Assembly: GCF_004027225.2 (NCBI RefSeq)
Contig: NC_046358.1
Span: forward strand, 5,670,720-5,734,719
Reading direction: 5' to 3'
Origin: Strigops habroptila
Lineage: Eukaryota > Chordata > Aves > Psittaciformes > Psittacidae
DNA length: 64,000 nt
The notes under the pieces were generated by a model. That model made no database searches and had not been told where the DNA came from. It saw only the letters and a list, made by a program, of their open reading frames with translations. Of this stretch, positions 1 to 23,963 are shown piece by piece (positions within the stretch are counted from its first letter, which is position 1; every line of letters begins with the position of its first letter). A program made the position numbers and the translations under genes.

Positions 1-3330
<3,330 letters not shown>

Positions 3331-3535
3331 TTGCTACTGCCCTGCTAGTGTCTCACAGCCACACCAGCATCTCCTGCAGAGGTCACCGGGTCACTGCTGG
3401 CCCCAATCCACCTTTGCAGTATATCCAGCAACTTCTGGACTTTGAGGGCATGAATTCCATGTAACTAATGCTTTATTTTAAATGCCTAGACCTGTAGGGA
3501 TTTTCTAATAAATAAACAAGGATGAGTAAAGATTT
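3331..3535 (+). other. PACSIN3: PACSIN3 3'UTR (short form)
   Basis: Untranslated sequence from the stop codon to just past the first canonical poly(A) signals. The exact cleavage base is inferred, not seen. The resulting 3'UTR would be only about 200 bases. Confidence 0.75.
3507..3516 (+). terminator. PACSIN3: Poly(A) signals of PACSIN3
   Basis: Two overlapping AATAAA hexamers (3507-3512 and 3511-3516) lie about 180 bases after the PACSIN3 stop codon. A GT-rich stretch (gatttctttgcctgtgag) follows downstream, as expected for a vertebrate cleavage site. Confidence 0.8.
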
Positions 3536-6500
3536 CTTTGCCTGTGAGCACTACAGGAGTGCAGAAAGGGAACATGTCCTCTCAACTTGCTGTCAGTGGA
3601 AAAAGATAAGTAACACATGCAATTCCTCAAAAGGGAGCAAGCAGCCTTCCTTGGCTTCAGTGCAAATGCATCCATAACCCTGCCCCTAAGCTTCCTGTTG
3701 AAGGAACTTTTGGATGTGCAGTGTAATAGGGAACTTGTGGTATTGCTTCCCCTTTTTGGCTCAATCAAGCTGACTGGCAGAAATCTATTTATTGTCCCAC
3801 ATCTTTCAGAAGTCTTCAGTATCCTTCACCTGCAGCTTTGGTTCTCCTGATAAAGCAGCTGGTGTAAGTGATACAGCTTCAACAACCTTGATGTCTCCTC
3901 CCAGAGCCCTCATATTTCTTGGGATAACCCCAGAAATGAATGATAGTATAGCCTGGGGACAGGAGCAAGGCTTTCCTTGCATGATGTGGCTGTTCAGGTT
4001 AACAAGTTGTTAACACAACTCTCTGGCAACAGGTCAGAGTTGACTTGAATGTTCCCTGAGCTAGAATAGGCTAGAATGGACACACACTGACAGCTGGCAG
4101 TAACAGAAAGGCAGCCACATCCCAGAGCTGTTCTGCTTAGGGCCCCTAAATGCACTAGTATGTGTTGGTTTCTAAAGCTTCTAGATAGTTTTGGCTATAC
4201 CCCTCTTCATGAATACTTGGTGCACAGAAAAGACTCTCTTTTACCTTCTCCTACCTGTTCTTGACTGATACGTGCTTTGCCCAAAACCCCTATGCTGTGA
4301 TGAAGGGTAGCAGAGTCTGGAAGCTTCCTGCTGGCTGGCACAACATTAGCTATAGAAGAGTAACTCTTCTTCTGGTTCTGAATTGCTGCAGGAGTACTTA
4401 TGCCCAGTTGTAAAGTGCCCTTCAGCAGGGAGCAGTTATCAAACCTCTTGTATCTGGTCTGTCTTTCTGTCCTTGAAAGCCTCTGAGGCTGCTGAGGCAA
4501 AGTGGGGTCCTGATCCTAGTGCTCTGCATATTCAAACATGAGGACTGATGGACATGTTCTGAATAGGATAAACCCAAGATCTTGAGGGAACAAAAGAAGG
4601 AAAAACTAGGATTTTAGGAAAAATAAAGAAAAACAATAGTTTAAAAACTCTTTACTTACTATATTCAGTTGAACCTGTTGATGCACTGTGAGTTTGTAGT
4701 AGCCTTTTGCAGTGAAATTCCTGGGTTAGCACATGTGAGGAACTTGGGTAAGTCAGACTTGCAAACCTCAGTCAAGCCTCCACCAGCCGCTCCAGGGAGA
4801 ACTGCTTCAGAGCTGTTTGGAAAAGGGATGATAGAGATAAGTCTGAAATCATAGGTGAGCATCTGGGATTAAATGACCACAGAATGTTAACAGCAGCTCG
4901 TGAACCAAAATGGGTGTTTTAACAAGTGTAGACTGAAACGGAGGGTGGGGATGGACAGATTCCACCACTGTTAACTTATGAGAGGTTAAAGTTATCACAA
5001 ACATCTTGTTCCCTGCCAGAGAGAGCAGAAATTAACCTTTTACAGCACACTGGATGTCTCGCAATGTAGCCTGCCATGGACAAAGAGATCAGAGACTAAT
5101 GCTATTTAGTGCATTTGTGAGACCACAGAAATGCATCAACTGGTGAAAGGTCTTGCTCAAAGCATCCCTCGGACTGTACTTCAGGAATGGGGGGAGAAGG
5201 GTGCAAACCAACAGAACAAGGCTGAAGCATTTTGTTTGGAGTCAATAATGTCATTTCTCAAGCAAAGAAAAAGTATTCCCAAGAGGCCATTAAAGATCTA
5301 ACCAACAGACATTAAAAACTCCTGGATTTAGCTCTGAATTTACCTATTATTCAAGGTCCAATGTTTGAAGAAACCTCTAAGCTTACAGTGTGTAACTAGA
5401 GGTGGTGGTGTGTAAGCACTTGGATTTATTTAAAGATCTGGTTGCTGCTTTCAGTGCTATGTGCCAGGTAGAGTATCATTAAGTGTTGTACAGCATCTGC
5501 ACTTGCTGACCCACGACTGAATGATTTGTTGCTGCTTTGTCCTACCAGACATGAATGTGAAGAGAGCAGCGCATGGCTGCAGGCTTGGGAGAGAACAGGG
5601 ATCAAAATACCTGGAATGTGCTAAAATGACTACTGGAATTTACCTTTCAAACCACTAATGCTAGCCTTTCGTGTAAGGACAAAAAATCGACAAGGGAGTT
5701 CTGATGGAGGACATGGAGCTTTGACTTCAATTTCTCTTCAGAGTTGCACTCAAGTTACAGAGATGGAGTCTGGTGTGGCCAGAACCTGCTGTGAGGACAG
5801 AAATGTCCAGCAGACTGGTTACAGAACAACCAACCTGAAATTCCACAGGACAAAGTCTGCTCAGACTTGTTTGTCCTGGGAAAACACGACCACCTGATCA
5901 CAATGGGCTGCTTGCAGGGTTCCAGAAACGTACTGCAGCTTCTGTGAACAGGCCCCAAAAGGAATGTTTGCACATCAGCAATCCCTGCCAATACCTGAAG
6001 TACTGGACAAGTGACAACACATTGAGAATGAGGAATTGCTTGGCTGGACTGTACAGCATAAATCTTGGTGTGGCACTTAGTCCTGGCTACCCAAAGGGAC
6101 TAGTAAAAGAGAGCCTCTGTAGTAAAGAACCAGCTGGAAGGGGGGAAGAAATCCAACCCAAGACACACATCTAAGGATCTTCTATTAAACTAATGGCTCT
6201 GCCTGGAGACTTAGTTGTCCACAGAAGCAGATGAGGTTTTGTTAACCACAGGGCTCTAGTTGAGACTTGTCATCCATGCCAAGAGTTTTGTGTGTGAACT
6301 AATTGCTGTGCCTGAATTCCAGAAGGCCAGCAAAGCCTGTTCCTCACCCAGGGCTTCTGTAAAGCCATACGCTGCATCTCTGTCCCTGAGGGGCAACACA
6401 CTGAACACGTTATCTAGTCATTTTTAATAAAACCACTGCTTGTGGAAAGCTTGTACAAATGCGGTTGGCACATAATGAATCTGGTTCTGGCATCTTCCTG

Positions 6501-9246
6501 GAAAAGCATTTCTGAAGCATCACAAAACTCTTGGATTTCCTGTAGCTCATGAATTTTCTAGGAAGAGGAAGTTAAAGATTCTCGATGATGGATCACACCC
6601 ATTTCCCCAAAGCAGCAGCTGAGCTTGCTCAACCCAGGAGTGATGTTTCTGCCCTGTAGGCAAAATGTGGGTTGCAGAGCCCACAGGACAGCTGTGCTCT
6701 GTGATGGCAGCTGGGTTGTGGTTAGTGTCTAACTCCTGGTGATGCTCCCACAGCCCTGCATAGAGCTGGGGGGGCTGCTGGTGCTTCAGTTTGCTTTCCA
6801 TCTCGCTTCTCCATCCCCTGTGTCCTTGTGGCTGTGTCACTTGGCACAAAGCACCAGGCAGGTGCTGTATGTGGTAATCCTGCAGGGACACCCCTCAGAG
6901 CTCTTGCCAACTGCCCTGTGCTCCCTTTGCTCCTGGTTACAGATGCAGCCCAAGGCTGCAGCCCTGCAGAGCTCAGGTTCTCCCTGTCTTCAGTGCAGGC
7001 TGTGAACTGGGGCTGCCTCAGTTGCATTCCTAGACCTGCTCACATCATGCTTACAGGCTGCAACATTCCCTTCTGCTTGTGAGGAAAGCTGGAGTTAAAA
7101 TGGGCTTGAACACCCAGATCAGTAGGTGATGGATGGTTTCTGCATAGAGACCGGCTGTAGACTGGTCATGAGGCAAAGCCAGTGCCACAAACTCCATCTT
7201 GAGCCATGGAAATGTGCTTGGAAAATACTCACTGCTGGCTGGTGGGAAAGGTGCAAAACAAGCAAAATCAGGGTGCCTGATTCGAGGCAAAGTGTCTTCA
7301 GAGGGACCTTACACAAAAATAAAGGAGGAACAGAAGACGACTTGGCAACCTAGTGGTGCACCACTGCCCAGGTCAGGCTACAAGGAGCTGGAAAACTCAG
7401 GCCTGTTTACCAAGCTACCTGTGTTCTTAGAAGATCAAAGAGGATGAAGATGAGATGTTTCTGGAGAAGATGAACAAATCCTTGCTGAAAGGGGGGGTAC
7501 ACAACCACAACAGCATAGGCTCTGTAACTGGAAGAAATAGGCTGGTTTTCTGTTGGAACATTCTGAGTAAGCAGCATGGCTCCAGTAAACTTTTCCAAAC
7601 CAAATATGAGGCCAGATCACCTCAGCTGCTTTCAGGACATCCATTTGATTGTGTCCTCCTGGTTTTTGTCATTTCTTAACCCTGCTTGCAGAGGTTCCTG
7701 CTTTGTCAATCTCAGTTTAAGGCAATTCCAGCTGCAGCCTGAGACTTCCTTTCCCCACAAGCAGTGTCGTGGTGCTCAGCACTTCTTCCCCTTTAGTGTG
7801 GGGGCCCATAATCTCTTGTGCTTTCACTGGGTCCAGCTATTTACAGATCCTGTGGTCCCTTCTTCCTGCATTTCCTTTCTATCCTGCCAGCTGGAAGTCT
7901 TTTTCCAGGTCCTGCACTCTCCCCCTTTGACTCCCCTACCTCTTTCCTTCCTGAGCCTATTGTTGCTGCTTTCAGTAGGAGGCTGACACCAAAACAGTCA
8001 CTGCCCCCAGCTGTGACCACATGAAGCCTTTCTCTCAAATTCTCCTCAGGGCTTCCCCACAGTTCCTAAGGAATGTTGCAGCCACAATCCTATGGATGTT
8101 TGTCAGACCAGTGGCCCTGCATCCCTTCCACCCATTGTGGCTACCTGTGGAGCTGAAGCACTGCTACCTACACCCTCTCCACCCAAATCCCTCATAATAA
8201 CCTGCTTGACAGCAGTGCTTGCACTCTCAGAATTGTGTTTTCAAAGGAGCACCACAGTAAACTGAGAGGTTTCCCTTATCTTTTCATTAGCCCTGCCTGC
8301 CCTGCTTTCCAGGGTTATTCTCTTCTGCTTTAGACATCCTCTCTATGCTTGTAGGAGCTGCAGGCAACTAGTCCCTGTACTAGAGGGTGATCTGCAGGGA
8401 AGAGACTATGTGCCCACTGGAACATCTGGAAGGGTCATGTCTGATGGGAGCACAGCCCTGCCAGCTCTGACCTCAAGGCAGTTAGTGCCTCTGCTGTGAC
8501 TGCCCTGGAAGGAGGGAGAGGTAGCTCAGGGCCAGCCCACTGCCCAGTCTCTCCACCTTGCTTCCACATGGTGTGGTGAGATGACTTGAACCTATACACC
8601 ACTTGAGTATGTATAGCTGTTCCCAGCAGGGACATCTGCAACATCTCCAAACTGACCATTGCAACAAGGTCTAAAAATTGCCAGGAAACCCCAGGGCACA
8701 TGTTCCAGCTCACCTCACTTTGGGGTGTCCCCAAACCTCTCAAGCACCTGCCAGGCCACTCAGAGGGGATGGTACCAGACACTGAAAACAAACGTTTGAT
8801 GATAGTATTGGGAACAGCGTTACAGAATAAAAGCCTGAACACACACATGTATGCACACACTCAACAGTTCCTCAGGAGTGATGAGGAGCAGCACACTCCT
8901 GCCCTGGCCCCACATCCCAGTCACCCTTTCCATCAAACCCCAGCAGTTTTGCCTGCCAGCCCAGCAACACTGGCTGGCACAACTGAAAGCGATACTCCTC
9001 TCTTTTCCCTCTCAGACCTTCCTAGCTCTTCCCTTACTTGCTTCAGCAGTTGCACGAGCAGGAGGAAATCAGCTCAGCAACAGAATGGCAATAAGCATTT
9101 GAGCGGGGCTAGCGGCACAACTCAGCCCATGGCTGCCACTTGCCAGAGCAAGGGACAGCATGTGCAGCAGGACAGGCCTTTTGGCTGCAACACAACCCCA
9201 AAACGGGTCGAGCCAAGCATGACTGTGCTCCTCAGTATCTCTTGAG
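3536..9246. other. Intergenic DNA, PACSIN3 to CR1 fragment
   Basis: About 5.7 kb with no supported exon. Several open frames of 60-180 codons exist, the longest at 8700-9245 (plus) and 8435-8860 (minus). None shows a domain, conserved motif or convincing exon borders. It may hold regulatory elements or an unrecognised non-coding transcript. Confidence 0.6.
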
Positions 9247-9420
9247 TTCATAGAATCAAAGATTGGTTTGGGCTGGAAGGACCTTAAAGCTCACCCAGTT
9301 CCAGCCCCCTGCCACAGGCAGGGACACCTTCCACTAGAGCAGGTTGCTCCAAGCCCCTGTGTCCAACCTGGCCTTGAACACTGCCAGGGATGGGGCAGCC
9401 ACAGCTTCTCTGGGCACCCT
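9247..9420 (-). mobile_element. CR1 LINE 3' fragment
   Basis: Reads in reverse complement as the end of an avian CR1 element. The left edge TTCATAGAATCA is the complement of the ATTCTATGA tail. GGGCTGGAAGGACCTTAAAG and TCCACTAGAGCAGGTTGC follow, and the fragment ends at GGGCACCCT, which is the complement of the AGGGTGCCC block. It is a short 5'-truncated copy in the PACSIN3-ARFGAP2 gap. Confidence 0.92.
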
Positions 9421-12400
9421 AAGCAGTGGAATATGATCACTGAAACCATGGGAAATCGGGAGCATCTTCTTACACACTCCAGCAGGGGACACACCTGCTG
9501 AGAACGTGTCCCTTGTTCTAGGGAGAGGGAGAATGCTTTCTATGTGATTCTCCTTTCCTCCTCTCCTCCTGTGGCTGTGCTTGCTCTTTCCACTACTGAG
9601 GAGGAAAGAGCAGCCAGGCTGCCCTGCAACAGTGAGCAGAGCTCTCTCCCAGGGTTACTGACTATCCCCAGGGGAAATCATGTGCATTAGTTAGTGTCTG
9701 TACATTGCTTGGTAAGAAAGGGACAAAAATAAAGTTAGGAATTGCTTCTCTCCCTAAGGCACCATTGTAGATTCCTGGTACCCCATCACACTGTGATCCA
9801 TGGGAAACTGTATCTCCCAGGTTTTTTGGGGTAGTTTACTAAATTTGCTGGCCCCCTTCCCAATCTTCTCATTCAGGAAAAGCATGAGAGGCCAACGGGG
9901 CTGAGTAAGCAGAGCAGGACTCAGCCAACTCCTGTCTCTCCTGCACAGTCCTTTCACCTACATGCTTCGCTGGGTAGTGAGAAGAGAGCAGGGTCCCTCT
10001 TCCCCTCTGCCACCTGCTTCTGGACACACTTCCAGAGAAGTGCTTTCTCTTCCCTTTGGCTCAGACCTGCAAGTGCAGGGCAGGTCCTATCCCCATCACT
10101 TCACTCCCCAGCCTTGCCAGCTCTCTTTCACAGCAGCCTCATGTCCTCAGACAAGACTTCTGGACTAATATTGTGTCCTCAGTGGTGTGGCAGACTCCAA
10201 GAACAAGCCTGGTCACCATCCTTTGCTTTCCTGGATGATGCTGGGGACTATCTGTTACTGACGGAGATGGGTAACAGCAAGGTGATCTCTGATTAGGAGG
10301 CTATATTGGGATCAGGGGCTGGTTTCACAGCAGTCAGAAGGAAAGAGGCAGATGTCAGATGTGATGTAGATGAACAGGGAAGCTGAGGGCCAAAGAGTAG
10401 GCTGCCGGCTTGGAGCTCAGAAATCCAGCACCAAAGCACATGAGGTGCAAAAGAAACAGATGCAGGAAATAGCAAGAACAGTGCGGTGGCAGCACGCGCT
10501 CGCAGGGAACAGTCAGCAGCAGGAGGTCTTTCCTGTCCTGACAAAGGCAACAAAAAGAAGCTGACTGTTTCTTAACCCAGCAGCATGCTCTTCCTGCTGC
10601 TTTTAAGTGGAACTGATGGACAGGATCAGCAGCTTTGCCAGGACTTGGAGCAACCAGCATGGACTGGAAGGCCTGCAAGGGACCCAACTGTGGTAGAGAA
10701 GCTGGAGTAACTGCTGTGACAAGCTTTCCTAAGACACAATGATCAACACTGTACACCCTTCACAGAGGAGAGGAGCCTCTACTGTTTATCCCCATGTCTC
10801 CTAGCACAGACAGGCAGAGGCAAAGCCTGACACTGACCTACTGGCCTCTGAGGCTGCCTTGGCTCGTCCTGCTGCTTCTCTCTCACAAGCCCCAGCATGA
10901 ACATGACCATAACACCAGCATGAACAGACTGTCCCTCCTAACTCCTGCAGCAGCTCTCCATCTCACACCCAAACACAGACCTAGTGAGAACAAAGCCAGG
11001 AGAGGAGGGGAGCAGCACTGCACAACACATGGTTACAAGGCAGGAGCAAGCAACTCAGGTTGAGGCTGCTCGAGCCCACACGAACATGCTCCTCTACACA
11101 AGACGCAGCTGACACAGCCTCCACCCTGGCACCATACACTCCCTCTCCTGTCCTTCTGTCTAGCTTCACCTCTCGGGGTGCACTAACAAGCCTTAAGTGT
11201 CCTGAGCACCTCACCTGGAGCGTCTACCCCCTGCCCATGGGTGTGTTTTCACTTGAGCTCAGCCCAGAGGTACCACTCCTGTTGGAGGAGCACAGGTCTC
11301 TGGCTGTGCTTTGTGATCCTGCCCTCACACTTGCCTTGCCACTGCAGACATGCCTGGTAATCATTGGGCCTGATCCTGACCTGTGCATTGACTTCCTAAC
11401 TTGACTGAAGACTACCTCATGAGCTTGCCCAACTCTTCTTGCTCATGTGCTGTGGGGATGGGCCATGGCTGATGAGGGCCAAGGCCTGCTGCCCTTGGGA
11501 ATGCCACCCTCACAGCTCTCCTTCTCCTTGGGTGCAGCCAGCCCTTGCTGCACCCTGATGTCGGCTCTCCTGTATGACTGCCAGGACAGCTGCACCACGA
11601 ATGGCATCGGGGAACTCAACTGGTTTAAAAATAGCTGTGAGGGAAAAGCTATCACTTACTCGTACCTGAACTGATTCCCCCACTACTGTTTTGTCGTGGG
11701 CATACAGGCACAATTAAACAGCAGCATAAGAGCAACAGGCACCAGGGGCTACTTAAGACAAGATTGGTGCCAAGGTTGAGCCTGGCAGGCAAGATCAGGC
11801 TTCACTACCCAGTTCAAACACTCATCTGAGTAGCCTGAATCAGATGCTTCAGCCAGAAGCCTCTCATCTTACTGTAAGGCAACGTGCCTCCCATATCAGG
11901 TCTCACTCTGACCATGTAGTTAGAGCTTTGCTCATGTGAACACAAGGCTTCACAGCCCTGCTAAACCTGCAGCGCTTTTACTACTGGGTTATTTTGCCCA
12001 GCAACTTGGACGTTCTTAATTTCATCTGTATGTCCCAAGACTTCACGGATCTTGCTGAGATCATGGGCCTTAAGTTCCCACTGAACTCTACGTGTCTGCT
12101 TTACAGACCTGTGAAAAATTGTGGAAATAAGTGAAAGGAAAGCCTTTAAATTGAAAGTTGTCTTGTCCAGATATTAGTACATTTAACTGTTCCCTTTAGT
12201 GACAAGCTGGTGCCACACAGCAACCTCCTTTTGGAGATAACGAAATCCCGATCTATTCCACCTCAGTAATACCAACACTTTAGCTGTTGTTGTTGTCATT
12301 GCTGGGCAGTCACTTTTGGTTTTTCTTTATTTTTGGCTAAAGCATGGAATGAGCTGTATGCCAGTGACTTTTAGTTCAAAACACGATCATATATTTTCCT

Positions 12401-12599
12401 AATTTTCTTGCATTATAACTGTATAGCTTTCCAGTCCATTCCCTCCTGCTCCCAGGCAGGTAATACACCACTTTAAGGCCCTGATACCATGTTTAGTGTG
12501 AAATAACAACTTCCCTACCTTGATTCCTGCCTCCCACTGCCTTGATTACTGCACAGGACCAGGCAGTGGGGCTTGGGAAGCCTCCAGCTGACTAAATCA
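9421..12599. other. Intergenic DNA upstream of ARFGAP2
   Basis: About 3.2 kb with no supported gene. Open frames at 10355-10756 (minus), 11060-11404 (plus) and 11443-11655 (minus) lack recognisable domains. The last 100 bases rise in GC towards the ARFGAP2 CpG island. Confidence 0.6.
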
Positions 12600-13069
12600 T
12601 TTCCAAGTACGTTCCCTTGTGCTAGCGCACCAGGCCCCTGAGGTCCAGCTGCCGGAGGAGGTGGTATCTGTAAGCACACACCTGAGCGTTTCCCCTTGCC
12701 CAAGGCAGGAATTGCCTCTCCCTGCGGGAGCACTGCCTCCTCCCGCGCCATGAGGGCCTGAGGGAACACCGCGCGCAGTCAGGGCTGAGGGGGCCCGTTC
12801 GCGCTTAGACTCGGGTCGCGGTTCGCAGAGGACGGTGCCGGAGCAGCGGACGGGACTAGGATGGGCGCTGACCCGAAACAGCCGAGCCCGGGGACGGCGG
12901 GACTGCCGGGTGAGGTGGCTGCAGCGGTTAATGGCGGCCGGCGCCGTACTCCGCTGCCATGGCGACAGGGCGGTGTGTGCTCAGGCGGCACCCGTAGTGC
13001 GGCCCGGCCCCGCGGCCATTGGGCCCGGCCGGCACCCGTCGCCGCGGTGGCGTCTGGGAAGGAGAGATC

Positions 13070-21468
<8,399 letters not shown>

Positions 21469-22290
21469 TGACCCAGGGACTGCAACTCAAAGAGAAGCCA
21501 GCAAGAAGCACTGATGCCACCTTCGCCTGGAGTAAACTCTGCAGGATTGTCTTAGTTTGTCTGGGTCGGGTGGGGAGGGGGCCAGGACGTGGCTGTGCCC
21601 AGGGTGCTCTCCAACTATCTCTGGATTCCACTCTATTAAAATTCAGTGTGCCCTCACACCCACTGCTATCTACCAGCCAGTGGAGACAGGCCTTCTGACA
21701 GGGTTAACCTTGCTGCTGTAAAAGACAGGACAGGAGCTCCTGGGCTGCCCTCATCGGTGCTCCTGTCTGTCTTGGCCTATACCTTAACTCACCAAGTGGC
21801 AGAGTGAAGGGGAATGCTATTTCTCTGGACATCATGTTACCTGGGTCCTGTGAACACGACTGTTTTTGTTCTGCTCAGTGCTCCTACTCCGTGGTGCTGT
21901 GGAGTCCTCTGTATTTGCAGGGTCTCACTTTGACCATGGGCTAATCCTTTTTACTGTCTTCTAAACCAGCATATATTGATGCATGAGGGGAAAAAAAAAA
22001 AATCAAAGCAAATATTATTTTTTTAGCTTCTAATTACATCATCAGCCACAAAGGCCCAGGTAAAGAAGTACTGTAAAGATATTTGCTGGATCCCTGGTTC
22101 TTTTGTTGCCCAGATTGATCTGAGGTCAAAGTCCTGAGCCCTGACTTCTCCATGAGGTAAATTGCAGCACAGCAATGAGTGAGGACTCATTTTAGTCCTG
22201 TTCAACTTGGCTCCCTGCTTTTAACAAGAGTGTGTTTTTCCTCTTCCTTGGATTGTGGTGTTGAGGAGGGGGTAGCAAGAGGGGGGGAAA
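21469..22290 (+). other. ARFGAP2: ARFGAP2 3'UTR and flank
   Basis: Non-coding sequence after the stop codon. A short 3'UTR could end after the ATTAAA at 21635-21640. The more distal AATAAA cluster past 22,716 would give a 3'UTR of about 1.27 kb. Includes a 12-base A-run near 21,990. Confidence 0.6.
21635..21640 (+). terminator. ARFGAP2: Proximal poly(A) signal of ARFGAP2 (ATTAAA)
   Basis: The common variant hexamer ATTAAA lies 167 bases after the stop codon, followed by a TG-containing stretch (attcagtgtgccc). It is the first signal on the plus strand in this 3' region. Confidence 0.55.
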
Positions 22291-22715
22291 GGGCTGGTTA
22301 CACACTACCCCCGGGGCTGTGCCCAGGCGCAGGGGCTGTGGTACCGCGGGGAGGGGAAGGGTTTCTCGCCGTTGTAAGCGTGTGTTTGGCCGCTGCGGGG
22401 TGGTCGGAGCGGGGAAGGGACCGACCCTTCCAGTGTTTCTGCCGCGTTGCCCCGTTACGGTCGCGCCCGCAGCCTGAGGGGACACCGCTGCCGCCCGCCG
22501 CGGAGGGGCGAGCGCCTGCGCGGTGGTGCGGGCGGGGGGCCTGCGCTTGCGCGGCCACCGCCTCCCGCGGCTGAGGTACTGGTGCCGCCGCCCCGGGCCT
22601 CTCGGCAGCAGCGCCCCGCGGAGGGTCCGGGCCGCCACAGCACGGCACAGCGGCCTCACGCCTTGTGCTTTATTGCCCGGAGGGTGCGAGAGGAAGCGCA
22701 GTTAGCGAGCGCGGT
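22290..22715. promoter_or_regulatory. Second CpG-rich block at the ARFGAP2/CSTPP1 convergent ends
   Basis: GC-rich block with many CpGs (cgcccgcagcc, ccgcccgccgcggagg, cgcttgcgcggccaccg) between AT-rich flanks. It lies where both neighbours end, not where either starts. It could be a promoter of an unannotated transcript, an alternative start, or GC-biased drift. Assignment as regulatory is an inference. Confidence 0.5.
22669..22674 (-). terminator. CSTPP1: Poly(A) signal of CSTPP1 (AATAAA on minus strand)
   Basis: TTTATT on the plus strand equals AATAAA on the minus strand. It is the only canonical minus-strand hexamer I see between the CSTPP1 stop (23964) and this point, giving a 3'UTR of about 1.3 kb. 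A weaker AGTAAA sits at 23482-23487. Confidence 0.6.
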
Positions 22716-23963
22716 AATAAATAACTTACAATAAATAAATTACCCGTCCCGTTACCCCCACAGCGCGGCTGTGGTACAGGCTCCGCAGTAGCCTGAAAAT
22801 AGCTGCAGTGTGTGTTGAATGCGCTCAGCTGATGGCTGTCAGCGTTGGGCTGCAGCTCCTGGTGGCCCACGCTGCAGTGTTCCAGGAACAGGAGGTGCGA
22901 GGAGGCTCCCACAGAACCAAGAGGAACCAAAGTTACCCAAAGAGCGAGTCTGTGCAAGCTGAGGCACAGCAGCAGGGCTCGACCAAGCGTTCAGGCCTGC
23001 ACTGGTTGCCATTAACACACTGAGATGCTGCTGCTCTCTGTAGTTGTAGAGGGTTACATGCCAATATGTATGATGCTGCAACGCCACTACTGACAAAAAA
23101 ATACCCAGGGCTCATTTGACAACTGCTTCCAGCTCCCCTCGTGCTTCAGCCCACCCAGCCCCAGCAGATGCCCTGTATGTTTGCAGACCACACAACCTGG
23201 GGGCAAGGAATTGAAAGACTTTTCTCCCTCTTTGTCTCTTCCAACCCCTCTGAAGCTCGCTTTTCCAAATGACCTTAATAATATGCTGTTAGAGGCCTCA
23301 CAGAAGGGAACTCAGTGCAGAGGAGGAGACAGGCAGCACCAAGCAGTACTTATTGCAGCCTAGCTTATTTGCTGTATTTGCTTTGGCAAGTCTTGGATGC
23401 ATGGAGAAGAAAGCAGAGGTGGAATGGCAAAGCCCTTCTTTTCTAGGAGTATCTCTACCTTTGATCACATGCAGGTGCAGCTTTACTGGGAATAATTATA
23501 ATGGAGCAGGAATGCAAAGCTGCCACTGGTGATTTAACCCCTCTATTGTCTAAGCCAAGCCTGAGCACAGCTACACAACACAACACTGGCAAGCAGCCTG
23601 CACCAGCACTCCCACTGCTCCAGTAACTGCTGAACCGTGAGGGAGAGCCCCGGTGCTCCCAAGCAGAGGCAGAGCGAGCGGGTGCTGGTTTGTGTTGCCT
23701 GCCAGCAGAGGGGAGCATAACCCTGCAGCTGGAAATAGCTTCTGCAAGGGAGCAGCTCCTGCATGAGTTTGGAGCTAGGAAAAAGGCGGAGTTCCTCCTG
23801 GAATGAGATGGGTGGACCTGGCAAAGGGGACTGGCACAGCCACACACGCACTGGTGGTGTGGACAGAACCCACCGTCAGAGCAGATGCTCTGGGAGGAGG
23901 TGCTGTTGCTCCAGTGGGTTCTGGAGAAGGCCAAGATGGGAACGGTGCCCACCCTCACAACCT
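22675..23963 (-). other. CSTPP1: CSTPP1 3'UTR
   Basis: Minus-strand sequence from the CSTPP1 stop to its poly(A) signal, with no intron evident. Open frames here (for example 23455-23958) overlap the UTR and lack family support. Confidence 0.6.
22716..22739 (+). terminator. Cluster of plus-strand AATAAA signals, possible distal ARFGAP2 end
   Basis: AATAAA occurs at 22716-22721, 22730-22735 and 22734-22739. If used by ARFGAP2, its transcript would overlap the 3' end of CSTPP1 by tens of bases. It may also serve a transcript from the adjacent CpG-rich block. Confidence 0.45.

Noticed and set aside
8700-9245. 181-codon plus-strand open frame as a gene
   Set aside because: No recognisable motif, composition rich in Ser/Thr/Pro/Gln, and its end abuts a CR1 fragment. 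Kept only as a point to test.
11443-11713. Two overlapping minus-strand frames that look protein-like (for example FPDAIRGAAVLAVIQESRHQ)
   Set aside because: Neither has flanking splice sites fitting a known gene, and the two frames contradict each other.
22192-22659. Open frames on the minus strand in the second CpG-rich block
   Set aside because: Arg/Pro/Ala-rich frames expected from GC content; no start context, domain or splice support.
23455-23958. 167-codon minus-strand frame just after the CSTPP1 stop
   Set aside because: Lies in the 3'UTR of CSTPP1 in a different frame; no homology seen.
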